Origin: Berberis thunbergii
Taxonomy: Eukaryota > Streptophyta > Magnoliopsida > Ranunculales > Berberidaceae
NCBI GenBank assembly: GCA_003290165.1
Contig: QNQO01010776.1
Span: forward strand, 1-64,000
Direction of reading: 5' to 3'
Length of the DNA: 64,000 nucleotides
The translations under genes were made by a program, and so were the position numbers. Under the pieces are notes generated by a model. The model saw only the letters and a program-made list of their open reading frames with translations. It was not told the origin of the DNA and ran no database searches. Positions within the stretch are counted from its first letter, which is position 1, and each line of letters starts with the position of its first letter. This document shows positions 1-10,689 of this stretch, one piece after another.

Positions 1-71
1 ATTTCAGTCTAGCTAATAAAATTGGTGAAGGCGGATTTGGAGCTGTTTACTATGCAGAGCTTAGAGCCGAG
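1..71 (+). pseudogene. LysM receptor-like kinase, single kinase exon fragment
   Basis: From base 3 the frame reads [20 protein letters not shown] followed by RAE. This is the glycine-rich ATP loop (GxGGFGxVY) of plant LysM receptor kinases of the CERK1/LYK type, which sense chitin or Nod-type signals at the plasma membrane. A GT donor follows at 72-73, matching the known exon end after the ELRGE-type sequence. The next exon, with the catalytic lysine (KAAIKK-like), is not found downstream; an unrelated gene fragment follows instead. The left edge of the window cuts the exon, so an intact gene to the left cannot be excluded. I infer a truncated or transposed fragment. Confidence 0.6.
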
Positions 72-1186
72 GTCTGTATTGAATTATGGATACAAAGGCA
101 CATTTATGAACCCACATCGTTGAACATATTTTTCTCCTCTCATTTCTGACTTGTCCATTGGACCCTGCTAATTTCTTTGATCATATTTTTCTCTTGTGAA
201 CCTGACCTGCATATAGATTGCATTTAACTATTGTAATTAGATGGGTCTGACTCATGTTCATGAGTCAGTATGCTTTTCACTGCAAAGAACAATTGTGATA
301 TGATGAAATATCTCAGTGCCCTTACTGAGATAGAGTACTGTCAGACAAAGGAATTCCTGTTGTGGAGGACTGAAATCATATCTTGCTTTCCTTTCATGTG
401 AAATTGTTAGCACCATTCTTACTATGTTTCTTCATCTCCTATTGAAATTGTCCGCAAGTAGGACAGGAGTTCCCATGAATGCAGTTTGAGAAACATTCAT
501 TTATTTCTGTTTTATCCTTTTTATGAATATTGCAAAACCTTCTTTCTTAAATCTACTAAATTTAATCTTGTTATGACAGAGCCCTTATTATTTAGAAAGT
601 GCTTTAATGCATCTGAATTTGGTTTCTTGAAATGCTTTACCTAACTTATAGTTTTCTTGAAATACTTTACCTAGCTTTAATATATCACTTACTGTTTTTG
701 TTTGTGGATATTTTAGAAACTAAGAGCATGTAAAAAATATGTCAACCGGCAGGGCTTCCGCTAGCATTCCCTTGAGATAATGACTCCAAAGTTTCACAAG
801 CGGTACCTATTGCCAGGCAAATGAACTCTTCCCTTGTTATCTTTACTCTTCCTTCTTGTTTGTAACTTGCCAAATAGGTTTTCAGATTTAGAACTCAACT
901 CTAATGGTTTTTTTCAGTTGGGTAAGTACATTGCACAATCTAGTCGCCCTGTAACCAAACATCAATTAGGCGGCCTAGAAGATGAAGATGACTGACATCA
1001 ACTTAAGAATGGTTAATATCCTTTTCTTCATTTCCAAAGTCATATGTTTGGGTACATCATTGTGTTTTGATCATTAGGATCACAAGTTCTGAAAATGTTG
1101 CTGCTAGGAACCATTGTTATTCAGAACTCATTTGCTGCGTTGATGGTTGCACTCTGCCTGACCTAGGTTCTCAATGGCATTTTCAG
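72..1186. other. AT-rich intron-like stretch, no gene recognised
   Basis: No long open frame. A short frame near 917-992 (LGKYIAQSSRPVTKHQ then LGGLEDEDD) looks exon-like and is followed by stops, but I do not recognise it. The rest has the low-GC, T-rich look of plant intron. Confidence 0.4.
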
Positions 1187-1306
1187 GTTGTTATTGGCCC
1201 TGCTACTATTGGAGGCATTCAAGCCGGAGCTTTTAAGATTGGTGATACTGCAGGAACAATTGACAATATCATCCAATCCAAGCTTTACAGGCCTGGATCT
1301 GTTTGA
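1187..1306 (+). pseudogene. ACLB: ATP-citrate synthase beta chain (ACLB) fragment
   Basis: The frame reads [20 protein letters not shown] then [19 protein letters not shown], a highly conserved block of the ATP-citrate lyase beta subunit and CoA-ligase family. The enzyme makes cytosolic acetyl-CoA from citrate. The block is preceded by non-homologous codons and then runs into TGA at 1304-1306. The next bases (TTGTGTTCAAGTCTG) still resemble the expected FVSKSG coding sequence but with base changes and a shifted frame, so this is a decayed copy and not a live exon. It sits about 1.1 kb from a receptor-kinase fragment with which it has no functional link, which suggests captured or shuffled gene pieces. 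Confidence 0.8.
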
Positions 1307-1774
1307 TTGTGTTCAAGTCTGTTAAGTCACTTATTCTTTACGTACAGCTAGTGTTACTATTGCTGGCCTTGTCGTTGTACCATGGATACTATTGCCAAAG
1401 CATTTTCTTTTGAAGAAAACAACATCAAGAGGTACATCCTTGAACCAACATCAACAAATGAAGGAAGGGGGAGAACCAAAACAATGAAGTTGGAAATTGG
1501 AAAGGATTATGACTCGATGTATTATATTATCTTTATCATTCAGCTGAAATAAATGTAGTTAATCTTGCCTTTCAAAAAAAAATGTAGTTCTGATTTTTAT
1601 TATTTGATTGATTTTGAGACTCGATGTAATACATTATCTTATTAATTACAATATTACTTTGCCTCAATTCATGGAAATGTTTAAGTTTGGCACATTAAAA
1701 TTTATATTTTTAAGAATAAAACTTATAAGATGTAATAAAAAGTCATTTGATAGCAAAAAATAAAATAAAAAAAA
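1307..1774. other. No gene seen; AT-rich spacer
   Basis: No ORF or repeat boundary I can support. A-rich runs lie near 1575 and 1755-1775. Confidence 0.4.
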
Positions 1775-1865
1775 TTGCTAGAAATACTTACAATAGCGTT
1801 TCAGAAATGCTATGGTATAGTTTACGATAGCATTTCAAAACGCTATGGTAGAGTCTAGTGTGGTT
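1775..1865. repeat. Subterminal inverted-repeat cluster, possibly a DNA transposon end
   Basis: Short alternating copies of a TAGCGTTT..AAATGCTAT motif and its inverse occur (near 1794-1815 and 1827-1848), followed by TAGAGTCTAGTGTGG. Read in reverse this begins CACACTAGACTC. Dense short inverted motifs next to a CACTA-like terminus are typical of CACTA transposon subterminal regions. Only one end is visible and it abuts the truncated Gypsy LTR at 1866. Confidence 0.3.
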
Positions 1866-2393
1866 TTGGTAGCGTACATTTGTTCATCAACCCGTGTCCT
1901 ATTCATAATGTGAGAGTCCTTGTTCGGCTAGGCCTTTGAAGATATAGTTTAGGGAAAGACATCTTGCTGGAGATCATTTCCTTGTTAGGAATCGTCCATG
2001 TAGGAAAGTTTTCTACATGACTTGTGCTCCTAGATCTGAGGGAGAAACTTCCCTTCTGAAGTGTTGTCCATGCAAGGGAGTTTTCATGCACAACTTATAC
2101 TTCAGTATTTGTTTCCTAGTCGGAACCAATGCATTGTTGGCCTTGCCCATCTTAGGTCGATCTCCCAGGTACTTGCCCGATTAGGCGTTATGAGTATTGG
2201 GCTTGACCATTTGACATGTGGGCTTAGTAGGGCGCTGCAATTTGGGTCCAACCTCTCGATTTTTGCCAAAATGGGATAAGTGTTGCCCGAGCTTTGCCAG
2301 ATTAGGTGAACAATCAGGCCCGCTTTGCTCTGCTAACGACATTATCATGACATGTGTACGACACTGATTAAATGACGGTTTGGTGTATCATCA
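1866..2393 (-). repeat. 3' LTR of G1 (truncated at its outer end)
   Basis: On the minus strand the LTR begins TGATGATAC at 2393, directly after a purine tract. Long stretches match the LTR at 21071-21625, for example around 1910-2050 versus 21285-21440 (GGCTAGGCCTTTG, TTGTCCATGCAAG). Homology stops at about 1866, where a different repeat is joined, so the U5 end is missing. Confidence 0.7.
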
Positions 2394-2407
2394 ACTACTC
2401 CCACGAG
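2394..2407 (-). other. Polypurine tract of G1
   Basis: Minus strand CTCGTGGGAGTAGT lies immediately before the LTR start TGATGATAC. The homologous position in G3 reads CTCGGGGGGAGTAAC. It is the expected primer site for plus-strand DNA synthesis. Confidence 0.55.
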
Positions 2408-2664
2408 TTAGTGGGCCAGCCTATCAGTCCACTAAATCATGTCATGAAGGACCTGAGCGGTCATGATGTTTGAGTCTGAATTGTCTCCTCGAGCGGCGCG
2501 CGTCTACTAAAAAATAACGCGGGAATTATGTTTCTATATAGATCCCTTCTCTGCAGAATTTAGATTTTTTACTCTTTCGATCTCAGAGACTCTACTTTGT
2601 CGTTTTGCTTTCTGTGCTTTTGATTTTGTTTAACTTTCGTGATCAAAAATTTGTACGTTTTTCC

Positions 2665-5600
2665 ATGGCGGGCCATAATCAGCATTTTGATGAACTATTT
2701 GCTAAGGGTCGTAAGTTCTTCGAGGAGAAGTCAATCTTCGAGTCGAGTCTGGAGGGCCTTCGTGAGAAGTATGAGATCCCTGATGATCTGGTGCTGCATG
2801 GTATCTAACTGGTAGACAACGGCAAGTCCGGGTCGATCCCACGAGGAAAGTGGATGCAATTGAATTTAATTAAACTAATTTGGAGGAAATGGGGTTACAA
2901 TATTTTTAAAACTAAACTAAAAATATATTAAAAATAAGAAAAAAATAATAAAAGGAAAAGATGGATTTTGTGGGTTTGGACTCACCAATGAGTTAGCAAA
3001 ATTATTTAAATTAAATTACTGAAATTAAAAACGAGAAGCTTTAGGGATGAGAATCCCTTGCTTACACCGAATATGTGATCATTAAAATCCAATTAAATTA
3101 TATCATGTTTCTATCAAACATTAACAAATTATTTCAAGCAAAACCAATTTATCAAAACAATTTAGAAATAAATTGTAATTAACAATTAAACACACAATTC
3201 AGTAAAATCAATCAAAATAACTTATACAACCCATTTAGTTTGTCGCAAACTCGATGTGGTGGTACTCAGTATATCAGCAGTTGGTCCGAACACGGAATCC
3301 CGAAAAAATGAACTACAAAAGCTCTGTGGTGGTACAAAGCAGAAACCAGGGGTGCAAATAATCAAATCGTTTGAATTTCTGTTATTTCCCGCCAGAAAAC
3401 GCGTCTCTGTGTCTTCGTTCCCAGCGAGCAGCGCCGCTCGCGGTGCTGCTTTTCTGCTCCTCGCGAGCTTCTCGTCCTCCAACCTGGCTCTGGTACCTGC
3501 AAGAAGACAGAGAGAGGGTGAGGAAACAGTGAGATAAGGAAACAGATAGAGAATCAAACAGGGAGGCACTCCCTATCTCTGCTGCTGCTTTGCTCGCGAG
3601 GTGGTGGTGGTAGTGGTTCTCGGTATGGTTGTGACGGTGGTCGTAAGAGAGGGAGGCAGGAAGGAGGTCGAGACGAAGAGAGGCCAAGAGGGGAGGAATA
3701 GGGTCTGTGGCGAGGCGGAACAGAGTCGCGGTGAGGCTCTGTTTCGCGACGATGATGATGGTGGCGTTGCTTATGACGATAAGAACAGGGGCTGATGGCG
3801 GTGGAGTGGTGGCGAGGTGAAGGTCTGATGCGAAACAGGGTTGTCACTCCCCTGTTTCATGGTGGTGGCGGTGCTGCTGTCCGGAGATGGTGGATGAGAG
3901 AGTGATGGTGGTTGATGGTGGATGGAGGTGGTGATGGTGATGAAAATAACTTTGTGAGGAAGAGAGTTTGATTTTGGCTATTGATGCTTGATTCCTTCTC
4001 CTCACCCTTTCTTGTATTTATAGAGAATGAGCACAATGAATAGAGATGAGATAAAATGAGTATTCAATGAGTGATTTAAGGGAAAAAAAATCAAAACTAA
4101 ATATGGGATAATTTGGAGAATATTCTTTGGATTTGCTTAGGCTTGGCATTGGGTTTGGGTTTATGGGTTAGATTTTGGGTTTAAGGGTTTGATTTTGGGT
4201 TTGGTTTGAGTTTAGGTTATGGGCTTAGGTTTTGGGTTTAAATGTGTGACCTTCTACTTTGTACTACCGTTAGAATCGACCAATTGTTGTTCCTTAAGTT
4301 GTCGCCTTAATACAATTTCATTGTTCACGCTCAAATTCCTACAAAGACATGAAAACGAAATAATTACTATGAAATATAATAATTGAAACACTAACATATA
4401 TAAATTGAGGGATATATTATGTAATAATTATGTGAATATCAAATGGGTATAGGACGGTGATCACCATTCTGATTAGGGCAAAGAACGTTAGTGTCTCCTA
4501 GGGTGATCCAACTACTCACCACTCCTCGGATAAACGAGCATGATATGTGCGTGTTGACGTCACCATCTTGCTTTTGCAGTCTGCCTGACGACTTCATGTT
4601 CTGGCAGAAATATTACTTCATAGCTTTTGCGGACTCGAAGTATTTCAAGCTTGATGGTTGTCCGATCGAGCGGGAGTTCAGGCAACTAAGTAAGTTTCAA
4701 TTCGTTTTCGATCTCGTTAGTGTTGATTGCATATTGAATCATTATCAATTTTTTCTATAGGGAGATTTCCAATAATGCCCTTTTCTTTTGAGGATGAAGC
4801 AACCATGGATAAATTTCGTGACATGCCTCGGATGCGAGTATAGGATGTTGTCCAACCTTCTAATATCAAGCACAACGAACTGTGGGCTTATTGCATGAGG
4901 TTCTATTCTTTTTAGATTTTCGAAACCAAAGTCTGAAGGCGAACCCTCTTCAAAGAAGAGGAAGCTCCTGAAGGTTAAGATTATGAGCCCATCAAAAAAT
5001 GCAGAGTTGAATGAGGCATTTTCTTCTTCTGTGCATTCAAATAAGCCTCATCTTGCGATTAAGCATGTTCGTGAGCGATCGGCCCCTTCAAGGGGACGCA
5101 AAGCTGTGGGACAAATTTTGATTCGTCCGCTGGTGCGAAAGTTGTTGTATCCGAGGGGCAAGATGCTCAGCAAGCAAAGGCCCCTATTTCCCTTCCAGAC
5201 TTGGAGAAGGCGTATCTGCAAATGGTGGGGATTGAAGATGCAACGAAGTTGAGTACTAATCAGACGAAGGTCATGAACAACTTGTTCCTGCAAGCAGGTG
5301 TGGCAGCTTCGTCCGATGTGGGTATCATTTTTCGTTGAAGGATTTCAAGTACAACCCATCCTTGGATCACGAGTCTTCTCGGCTTGCTGAAGAGTCGTCT
5401 GACTTTCGACCTTATGGTGAAAAGTTTCCTTCATGTCGCTCGTATTGTCCTCCATCCCGATCTCAACCTCACATTGAGGTGACGACAGGTCCAAAAAATA
5501 ACTCATTTTCTTCTTCCCCATCAACTAAAGTGAGAGAGAACCGATCGTTGCGAACAAGGGGAAAGTGGTGGAGGATGGCTCTGATGCGGTAAAGACAGTG

Positions 5601-6704
5601 AAGAGCACCACTAAAGTGATTCCGGTCCCGAAGGACCACCATCCGGTTGTGTGGATCAGTCTATACGCCCCAGGTGTAAGAAAGATGAGCAATCGGGCCT
5701 GGCACCAAAAGGTTGATATTTCTTATGCCTCCAAGAAGCATATTAGTAGATGGAATGACTGGCTGGCGAATTGTGGTCCGACACCAAAAGGTGATACGCT
5801 GGGAGAAAGTATGGACAAGGGGCATAAGCATTTCATGCTAGGGATGTCACATTTGAACCAAGTTGTCATCGTTGGGACGAAAGTTGAGGTTGCTCGTGAG
5901 AGAGTGTATATCATGGAGCAAGTCTTTACAAATTTGCAGAAGTCGTATTCGGATGTTCTCCACGAAATTGAATCATTAAAGAAGCAACTTGAAGAAAAAA
6001 GGCATGCCCAATCCGCCGTTGATCTGGAGTCTCGACAGTCAAGATCGGAAGCTCAGAGGATTCACTTGGAAACGCTTGAGTTCGATTTGGCAGAGGCAGC
6101 GTCCGCGTGTGACAAACTCGAGGAAGATCTGAACCTTGTCCGTCATGACTTATAATTTACTCAAGAGACTGCAACCAAGACACAGGCTGAAATGCACGCT
6201 CTGAATGAGGAAAAGGCCAAGAAGGAGTCCGAGTGGACTGTCCGATGTCAGCGGTCAAAGGCTGACGTTGACTTCAATGCCAAGAGTGTGAGGACAGCAT
6301 AAGAACAATTCTTTTTAGCGCAAATGAACTTAGTACTGTCAAGGACAACCTGAGTGTCGAGTAGTCCAAAACTAATGTGTTGTCGGGCAAGCTAGAGCGA
6401 GAGGTCGCTAAGTCAAGAGTACGCGAGAAGAAGCTTCGCAAGGCCCAAGGCACGATCGAGTTCAACGGAGTTGTGCAAGGAAACTGGAGTTGTTATAGGT
6501 GATGAAGGAGGAGCATGCATATTGGGGCCTCTTTTACTACAAAGAGGTATCCTTTACGGAGATTGGAGAAACCTCCAATCTATCAGAAGAAGAGGGTGAT
6601 CAAGATCAGGGTGTCCGAGTGACAGCGTGTGTGGATACATCCCTGCTTATTCTCATGCCAAGTCTAACTCTGTTGTATCTGAACCTCCTCTTGACGAGGA
6701 GTAA
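2665..6704 (+). pseudogene. Extra antisense ORF (aORF1) of G1, broken
   Basis: It starts MAGHNQHFDELFAKG, homologous to MAQQNFLDVATLAKG at the equivalent place in G3 (minus, 43664). After a 1.64-kb insertion (about 2812-4450) it resumes as VITILIRAKN..RVIQLLTTPR, the same block as VIQLLTFPRLNG in G3 and VIHLLTSSRLNG in G2. FWQKYYF and CPIEREF follow, then a basic/Ser-rich linker (4983-5590). From about 5900 to 6450 comes a long coiled coil (LKKQLEEKRHAQ; LDLAEAASACDKLEEDL-like heptads). It resembles the Pfam 'putative gypsy type transposon' domain plus coiled coil. The function of these Tat aORFs is not known. Several stops and frameshifts are present. Orientation is opposite to gag. Confidence 0.6.
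2812..4450. mobile_element. Unclassified about 1.6-kb non-coding insertion
   Basis: It separates two halves of the aORF1 reading frame (DDLVLHG before, VITILIRAKN after). The left edge carries GGCAAGTCCGGGTCGATCCC. The right part contains (read in reverse) TTTTCATGTCTTTGTAGG. Similar ends flank the insertion at about 40950-42490 (GTAGGGATCG and TTTTCATGTTTGTGTAGG), so the two are members of one family. The centre is rich in GGT/GAT trinucleotide repeats (3600-3950) and has no convincing protein. I could not define terminal repeats or a target duplication. Confidence 0.5.
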
Positions 6705-7069
6705 CTCTGTATTTTTCAGATTATCAATAAAATATGATATGTTGAGTAGAACTTTGTACTTGTGCACTTTGACTTTTCCAGCTGGTTTTTTCTGCTTTGT
6801 TTTATCGCGGTGTTAGCTTTTAGACAAAATGTTTTAATCAGATAGAAAACCGTAGAATTGATCTGCTGATGAGAGTTCGGATCGCTTATGTTGCAATAGT
6901 TCAGGCAATCCCGATTTGTACTCTTTAGATATCGAAAAGTTGTACTAGCCAAGTCTTGTAAGTTAGCTAAACTCCATGCGAGGGGATAATATTGGCGGGT
7001 AATAGATTATTCAGACCATGCCATTGTCCACCATTGTAATTCGTCTTTTGCGGGCTAGGCTGTAGATCA

Positions 7070-8690
7070 AACCAACAATTGTTGTTGCTAGTATAAGCAA
7101 ATTGGTCAGACTATGGTCAAGCATGTGCATCACTGTAAGTGGTCGAACAATGGTCCTTGTGAGTTCTCCGAGTTTAGCTTTTTGAGCTCTGATTGAACTT
7201 TCAAATCGTCTTTGTCCGCTTCTGGCTAACTAGGCTTCAGGTATGACCGAAAGTTTATCGTCATTAATCGTAACTGACTAAACTTAGATCTGGTTCGGCG
7301 AACATTGTCTATGGTTAAACAATGATCCCTGGCAAGTCATCGTGATCAGGCATCAAAAGCACTGATTAGACTCCACTTTCTAAACCATCGTCATCTGATT
7401 TTGACGAACTAGGCGTTAGAACGGACAGAAGTTATCGTCATCGATCGAAACTTACTAAACTTTGGTAGGGTTCGGCGAACATTGTCTGTGGTTGGACAAT
7501 GATCCCTAGCAAGTTATCGTGATCAGGCGTTGAGAACGCTGACTAGATTCTCACTTTTTAATCCATCGTCACCTTCGCTCGACGGACTACATTCGATCTA
7601 CAATCTCGCAAATATCAATGTCAAGGAAGAGGGAAGGCATGTCTTCTGTTCCGTGCTATTTTGATAGTTAGCTCAATAGAGCTTAGCCCGAGAGACGAGT
7701 TCTCTAGTGTGAACCAAAATGGTCTTGCGAAGCCAGTCCTTGGATGGTCTAAGTCATTCTCTAACTCGAATAGCCAATTGCGATGCTGGGGAATGAATAA
7801 AAAAATCTATCTCTTTCGTCCCACATTCTCACCTAGTGCTTTTGTTAAGTGAACCACTAGGCTCGCTCACCATTGAATTGCTATGCGGGAAGGGCTGGGG
7901 AATGAATTAAAGACCTCGAACTAGAAGCTATCATCATTAGTCAAGACTGACTAAGCTTTGATAGGGTTTGGCAATCATTTTCTGTAGTTGGACAATGATT
8001 TCTGACAAGTCATAGTGATCAGACATTGAGAACGCTGACTAGACTCCCACTTTCTAAGCCATCTTTACCCGCGCTCGACGGACTATGGTCTTAGAGCGGA
8101 CCAGAAACTATCGTCATCACTCGAGACTGACTAAGCTTTGGTAGGGTTTGGCGATCATTGTCTATGGTTGAACAATGATCCCTGGCAAGCCATTGTGGTC
8201 GGACGTCGATAACGCTAATTAGACTCCCACTTTCTAAGCCATTGTCATCCGCGCTAGGCAAGCTAGGCGTTAGAGCGGACCAGAAGTTATCGTCATCAGT
8301 CGTCATTGACTAACCTTCAGTTAGGTTTTGTGACCATTTTCTATAGTTGGACAATAATCCCTGGCAAGCCGTCTCGATCAGGAGTTAGAGTGCTGACTAG
8401 ACTTCCACTTCTTAAGCCATCATCATCCGCTCTAGGCGAACTAGGTGTTAGAGCGGATCAGAAGCTATCGCCATCAATCGGAAGTGACTAAGCTTTGATC
8501 AGGTTTGGCGACCATTGTCCGTAGTTGGACAATGATCCCTGACAAGTCATAGTGATCAGGTGTTGAGAACGCTAACTAGACTTCCACTTTATAAGTCATC
8601 GTCATCCATGCTAGGCAAACTAGGCATTAGAGCGGACCAAAAACTATTGTCATCAGTCGAGACTGACTAAGCTTCGATTGGGCTAGGCCT
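7070..8690 (-). repeat. Tandem array, about 180-bp unit, in G1 3' region
   Basis: Units can be phased on (T)GACTAAGCTTTG..GGGTTTGGCGA..ATTGTCT..GGACAATGATCCCTGGCAAG. Copies begin near 7267, 7451, 7946, 8127, 8307, 8485 and 8664; most spacings are 178-184 bp, with one larger gap. Units also share CTCCCACTTTCTAAGCCATCG and GGCGTTAGAGCGGACC. Related but differently sized arrays occur in G2 (about 138 bp) and G3 (about 126 bp). Confidence 0.8.
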
Positions 8691-9085
8691 CCGCTTGGCC
8701 TTGGGCGTGTAAGTCTGACTTGGGTGTCCTAACTTACTTAATTCACCTAATAGTTTGACATGGAGGTCGGACCAATAAGTTTGAGTTTGGAGCCAGATCG
8801 TCATATATTGACCAGACTGAGTTTTATCCAGTTTTAATAAACATCGGCGTAATTTCACTAGAGCGGATACCTTGGACTTAATGATAATATCATTGTAGGC
8901 ATGTTCTGCATTTCAGTTTTTGTCTTTGCATGTACTAGGCCGTTTTTCGCATTTTGTGTCGAATCTGGCAAGGCACTCGCTTGGGCCCACTGGTTGGCTG
9001 GGGACTGTTGGAGAGATCATCATGCCACATGTACAACGTAGACTGCGAGGCGATTTAGTATCAGTTACTCCCCCTAGTTAATGAG
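8691..9085 (-). repeat. Internal LTR-like segment in G1
   Basis: Read on minus, a purine tract (ACTAGGGGGAGTAAC, about 9086-9100) is followed by TGATACTAAATCGCC, the same purine-tract/TGAT junction that starts the LTRs of G1 and G3. The segment then continues through GTCCCCAGCC and GGGCCCAAGCGAGTG and runs into the tandem array. A similar junction lies inside G3 near 38684. Confidence 0.45.
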
Positions 9086-9375
9086 GCTGCGTGCAATGCC
9101 ATTAATTCGATGAATGTTGACTCGTGCAGTTGAAATTGGAATCATCGCCTCTTTATTTACCGTACGTCATTTAATGCTGATGTAACTGTTGGTTGACTTT
9201 GTTTTGTGAATCGTCACGCCTATATATAGGATGGTATTCACCATATCAAGCATTTCCATAATGTTGTAGAACATGTCCTTCAAATGCATTTTTCCAAATA
9301 ATATGTTTTGGGTTCTCTAAATACTAAAGGAAGATTTTTTTGTTGGAGTCTTCGAATGTTCTGACATTTGTAGCG

Positions 9376-10200
9376 ATGAGTCTTAACAAGACCTACTATT
9401 ATCTAATGTCGCCTGGTTTGGGTGAGCATCTAGTCGGTTCTATTAGACCTTGTAATTTCTTTTTAGATTACGATGAAGAGTTACGGACTCGTTAATTAGG
9501 GGGCGACTTTGTTTTTCATCTTTCGGTGCTTCGAGGGCGTTTTGCGCCATCAAATCTCGGAGATAACACCCACAACCAACTTTGGATGGTTGCTCCTACT
9601 GTATCTAATGGGCTTCACTCGTGATGCCACAGTTGGAAGGTAGATTGGCGGAGTGGGACTATAATGGACGAGACCTGCAGTCCTGGGATGCTAACTCTAC
9701 ATCACCCCAGGCATTCCTTGTTTGAGAGACATCCTCATCTGCCTTCTTCTGTTTTTACCTATGAATCCTCTCCGCGAGGCAGATTGACGGAGAAAGGTGT
9801 TCGCAGTCTATTTCGAGCATCTTCGTTGTCATTTTCAAATCATCCATAAGAGGCAGATTGGCGAAGCAAATAATCATTTGCGTACCTGCAACCTGTAGCC
9901 TACTTTAGGTACTTTTGCTTTCACTTCTGAATCCTCTCTCCAAGGCATATTGACGAATCAAGATGTCCGCAGTTTATTTCGAGCGTCTTCGCTGCAACTT
10001 TCAAATCATCCATGCGAGGCAGATTGGGGGAGCAAAAAATCATTTGCGTACCTGCAGCCTATAGCTACTTGAGGGACTTTTTCTTTCACTTTCGAATCAT
10101 GTTCTTGGGGCAGATTGACGGAGCGAAGTCATGACGTGTGTTTCAGCGGATCCATACTTGCGCAGGACTTAGATACTTGTAGTGTGAACTTTTGTACTAG
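9376..10200 (+). pseudogene. Second extra antisense ORF (aORF2) region of G1
   Basis: It starts MSLNKTYYYLMSPGLGEHLV and continues GSIRPCNFF. The minus strand of G3 near 38385-38250 reads a clearly related YYxxSPxLGxHxxxSxRxxNFF pattern, and the bases just upstream are also alike (GAATGTTYTGACATTTG). A stop follows at 9495. The distal part is occupied by a repeat of about 166 bp (9764, 9929 and 10096 share AATC..GGCAGATTGACGGAG). The product is unknown to me. It lies in the same orientation as aORF1, opposite to gag. Confidence 0.45.
9753..10125. repeat. Short tandem repeat, about 166-bp unit
   Basis: Two full units and a partial third, phased on GAGGCAGATTGACGGAG at about 9776, 9941 and 10107 and on CATTTGCGTACCTGCA. 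It is distinct from the 180-bp array and lies in the aORF2 region. Confidence 0.6.
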
Positions 10201-10689
10201 TTAGTCGGGAAAGATTTGTAACAACTTTCTTAGTAATCAATAACGTATGTTTTCTATAATTCGCGTTTTATTCCTTGAATGAATCTGTATCATATAGGCT
10301 TGTGTGAAAAAATCTTCTGAACTGAAAAAACTAAAGAAATCAAAACAATAAGATAGTTTGACTTTGAGCGGGGACTAAGCTAATTTGGCTCTGAAGGAGA
10401 TGCACATGGTCCTGGCTCAGATTGTGTAGCTCCCTTGGTGAAGTGTCACGTTTCACCAATGCTAGCGAAATTACTGAAAATGGAACTTCGTGTGGGCGGT
10501 TCATTATTGCTTGTTACCAGCTTTTGTAGTAGGCGCTTGTTTGTTGAAGTGTTGTTACTTAGCTTCGTGCTGGACTGAATGGTGTCTCCAATGCTCAATT
10601 CTGGCTTGTTGCATAGTTGATCCTCGATTGTTGGCGCTTAGTCTCTGTCTGTGCAGGGTAATTCTTCCCCCTTATCTGGGTCCGGTGTT

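Noticed and set aside
3222..3850. Several overlapping frames in the unclassified insertion
   Set aside because: Low-complexity GGT/GAT sequence gives His, Val or Pro runs on each strand. No domain and no agreement with the other copy of the family.
7661..8858. Short frames in the 180-bp array
   Set aside because: They change frame from unit to unit and show no shared protein, so the array is non-coding.
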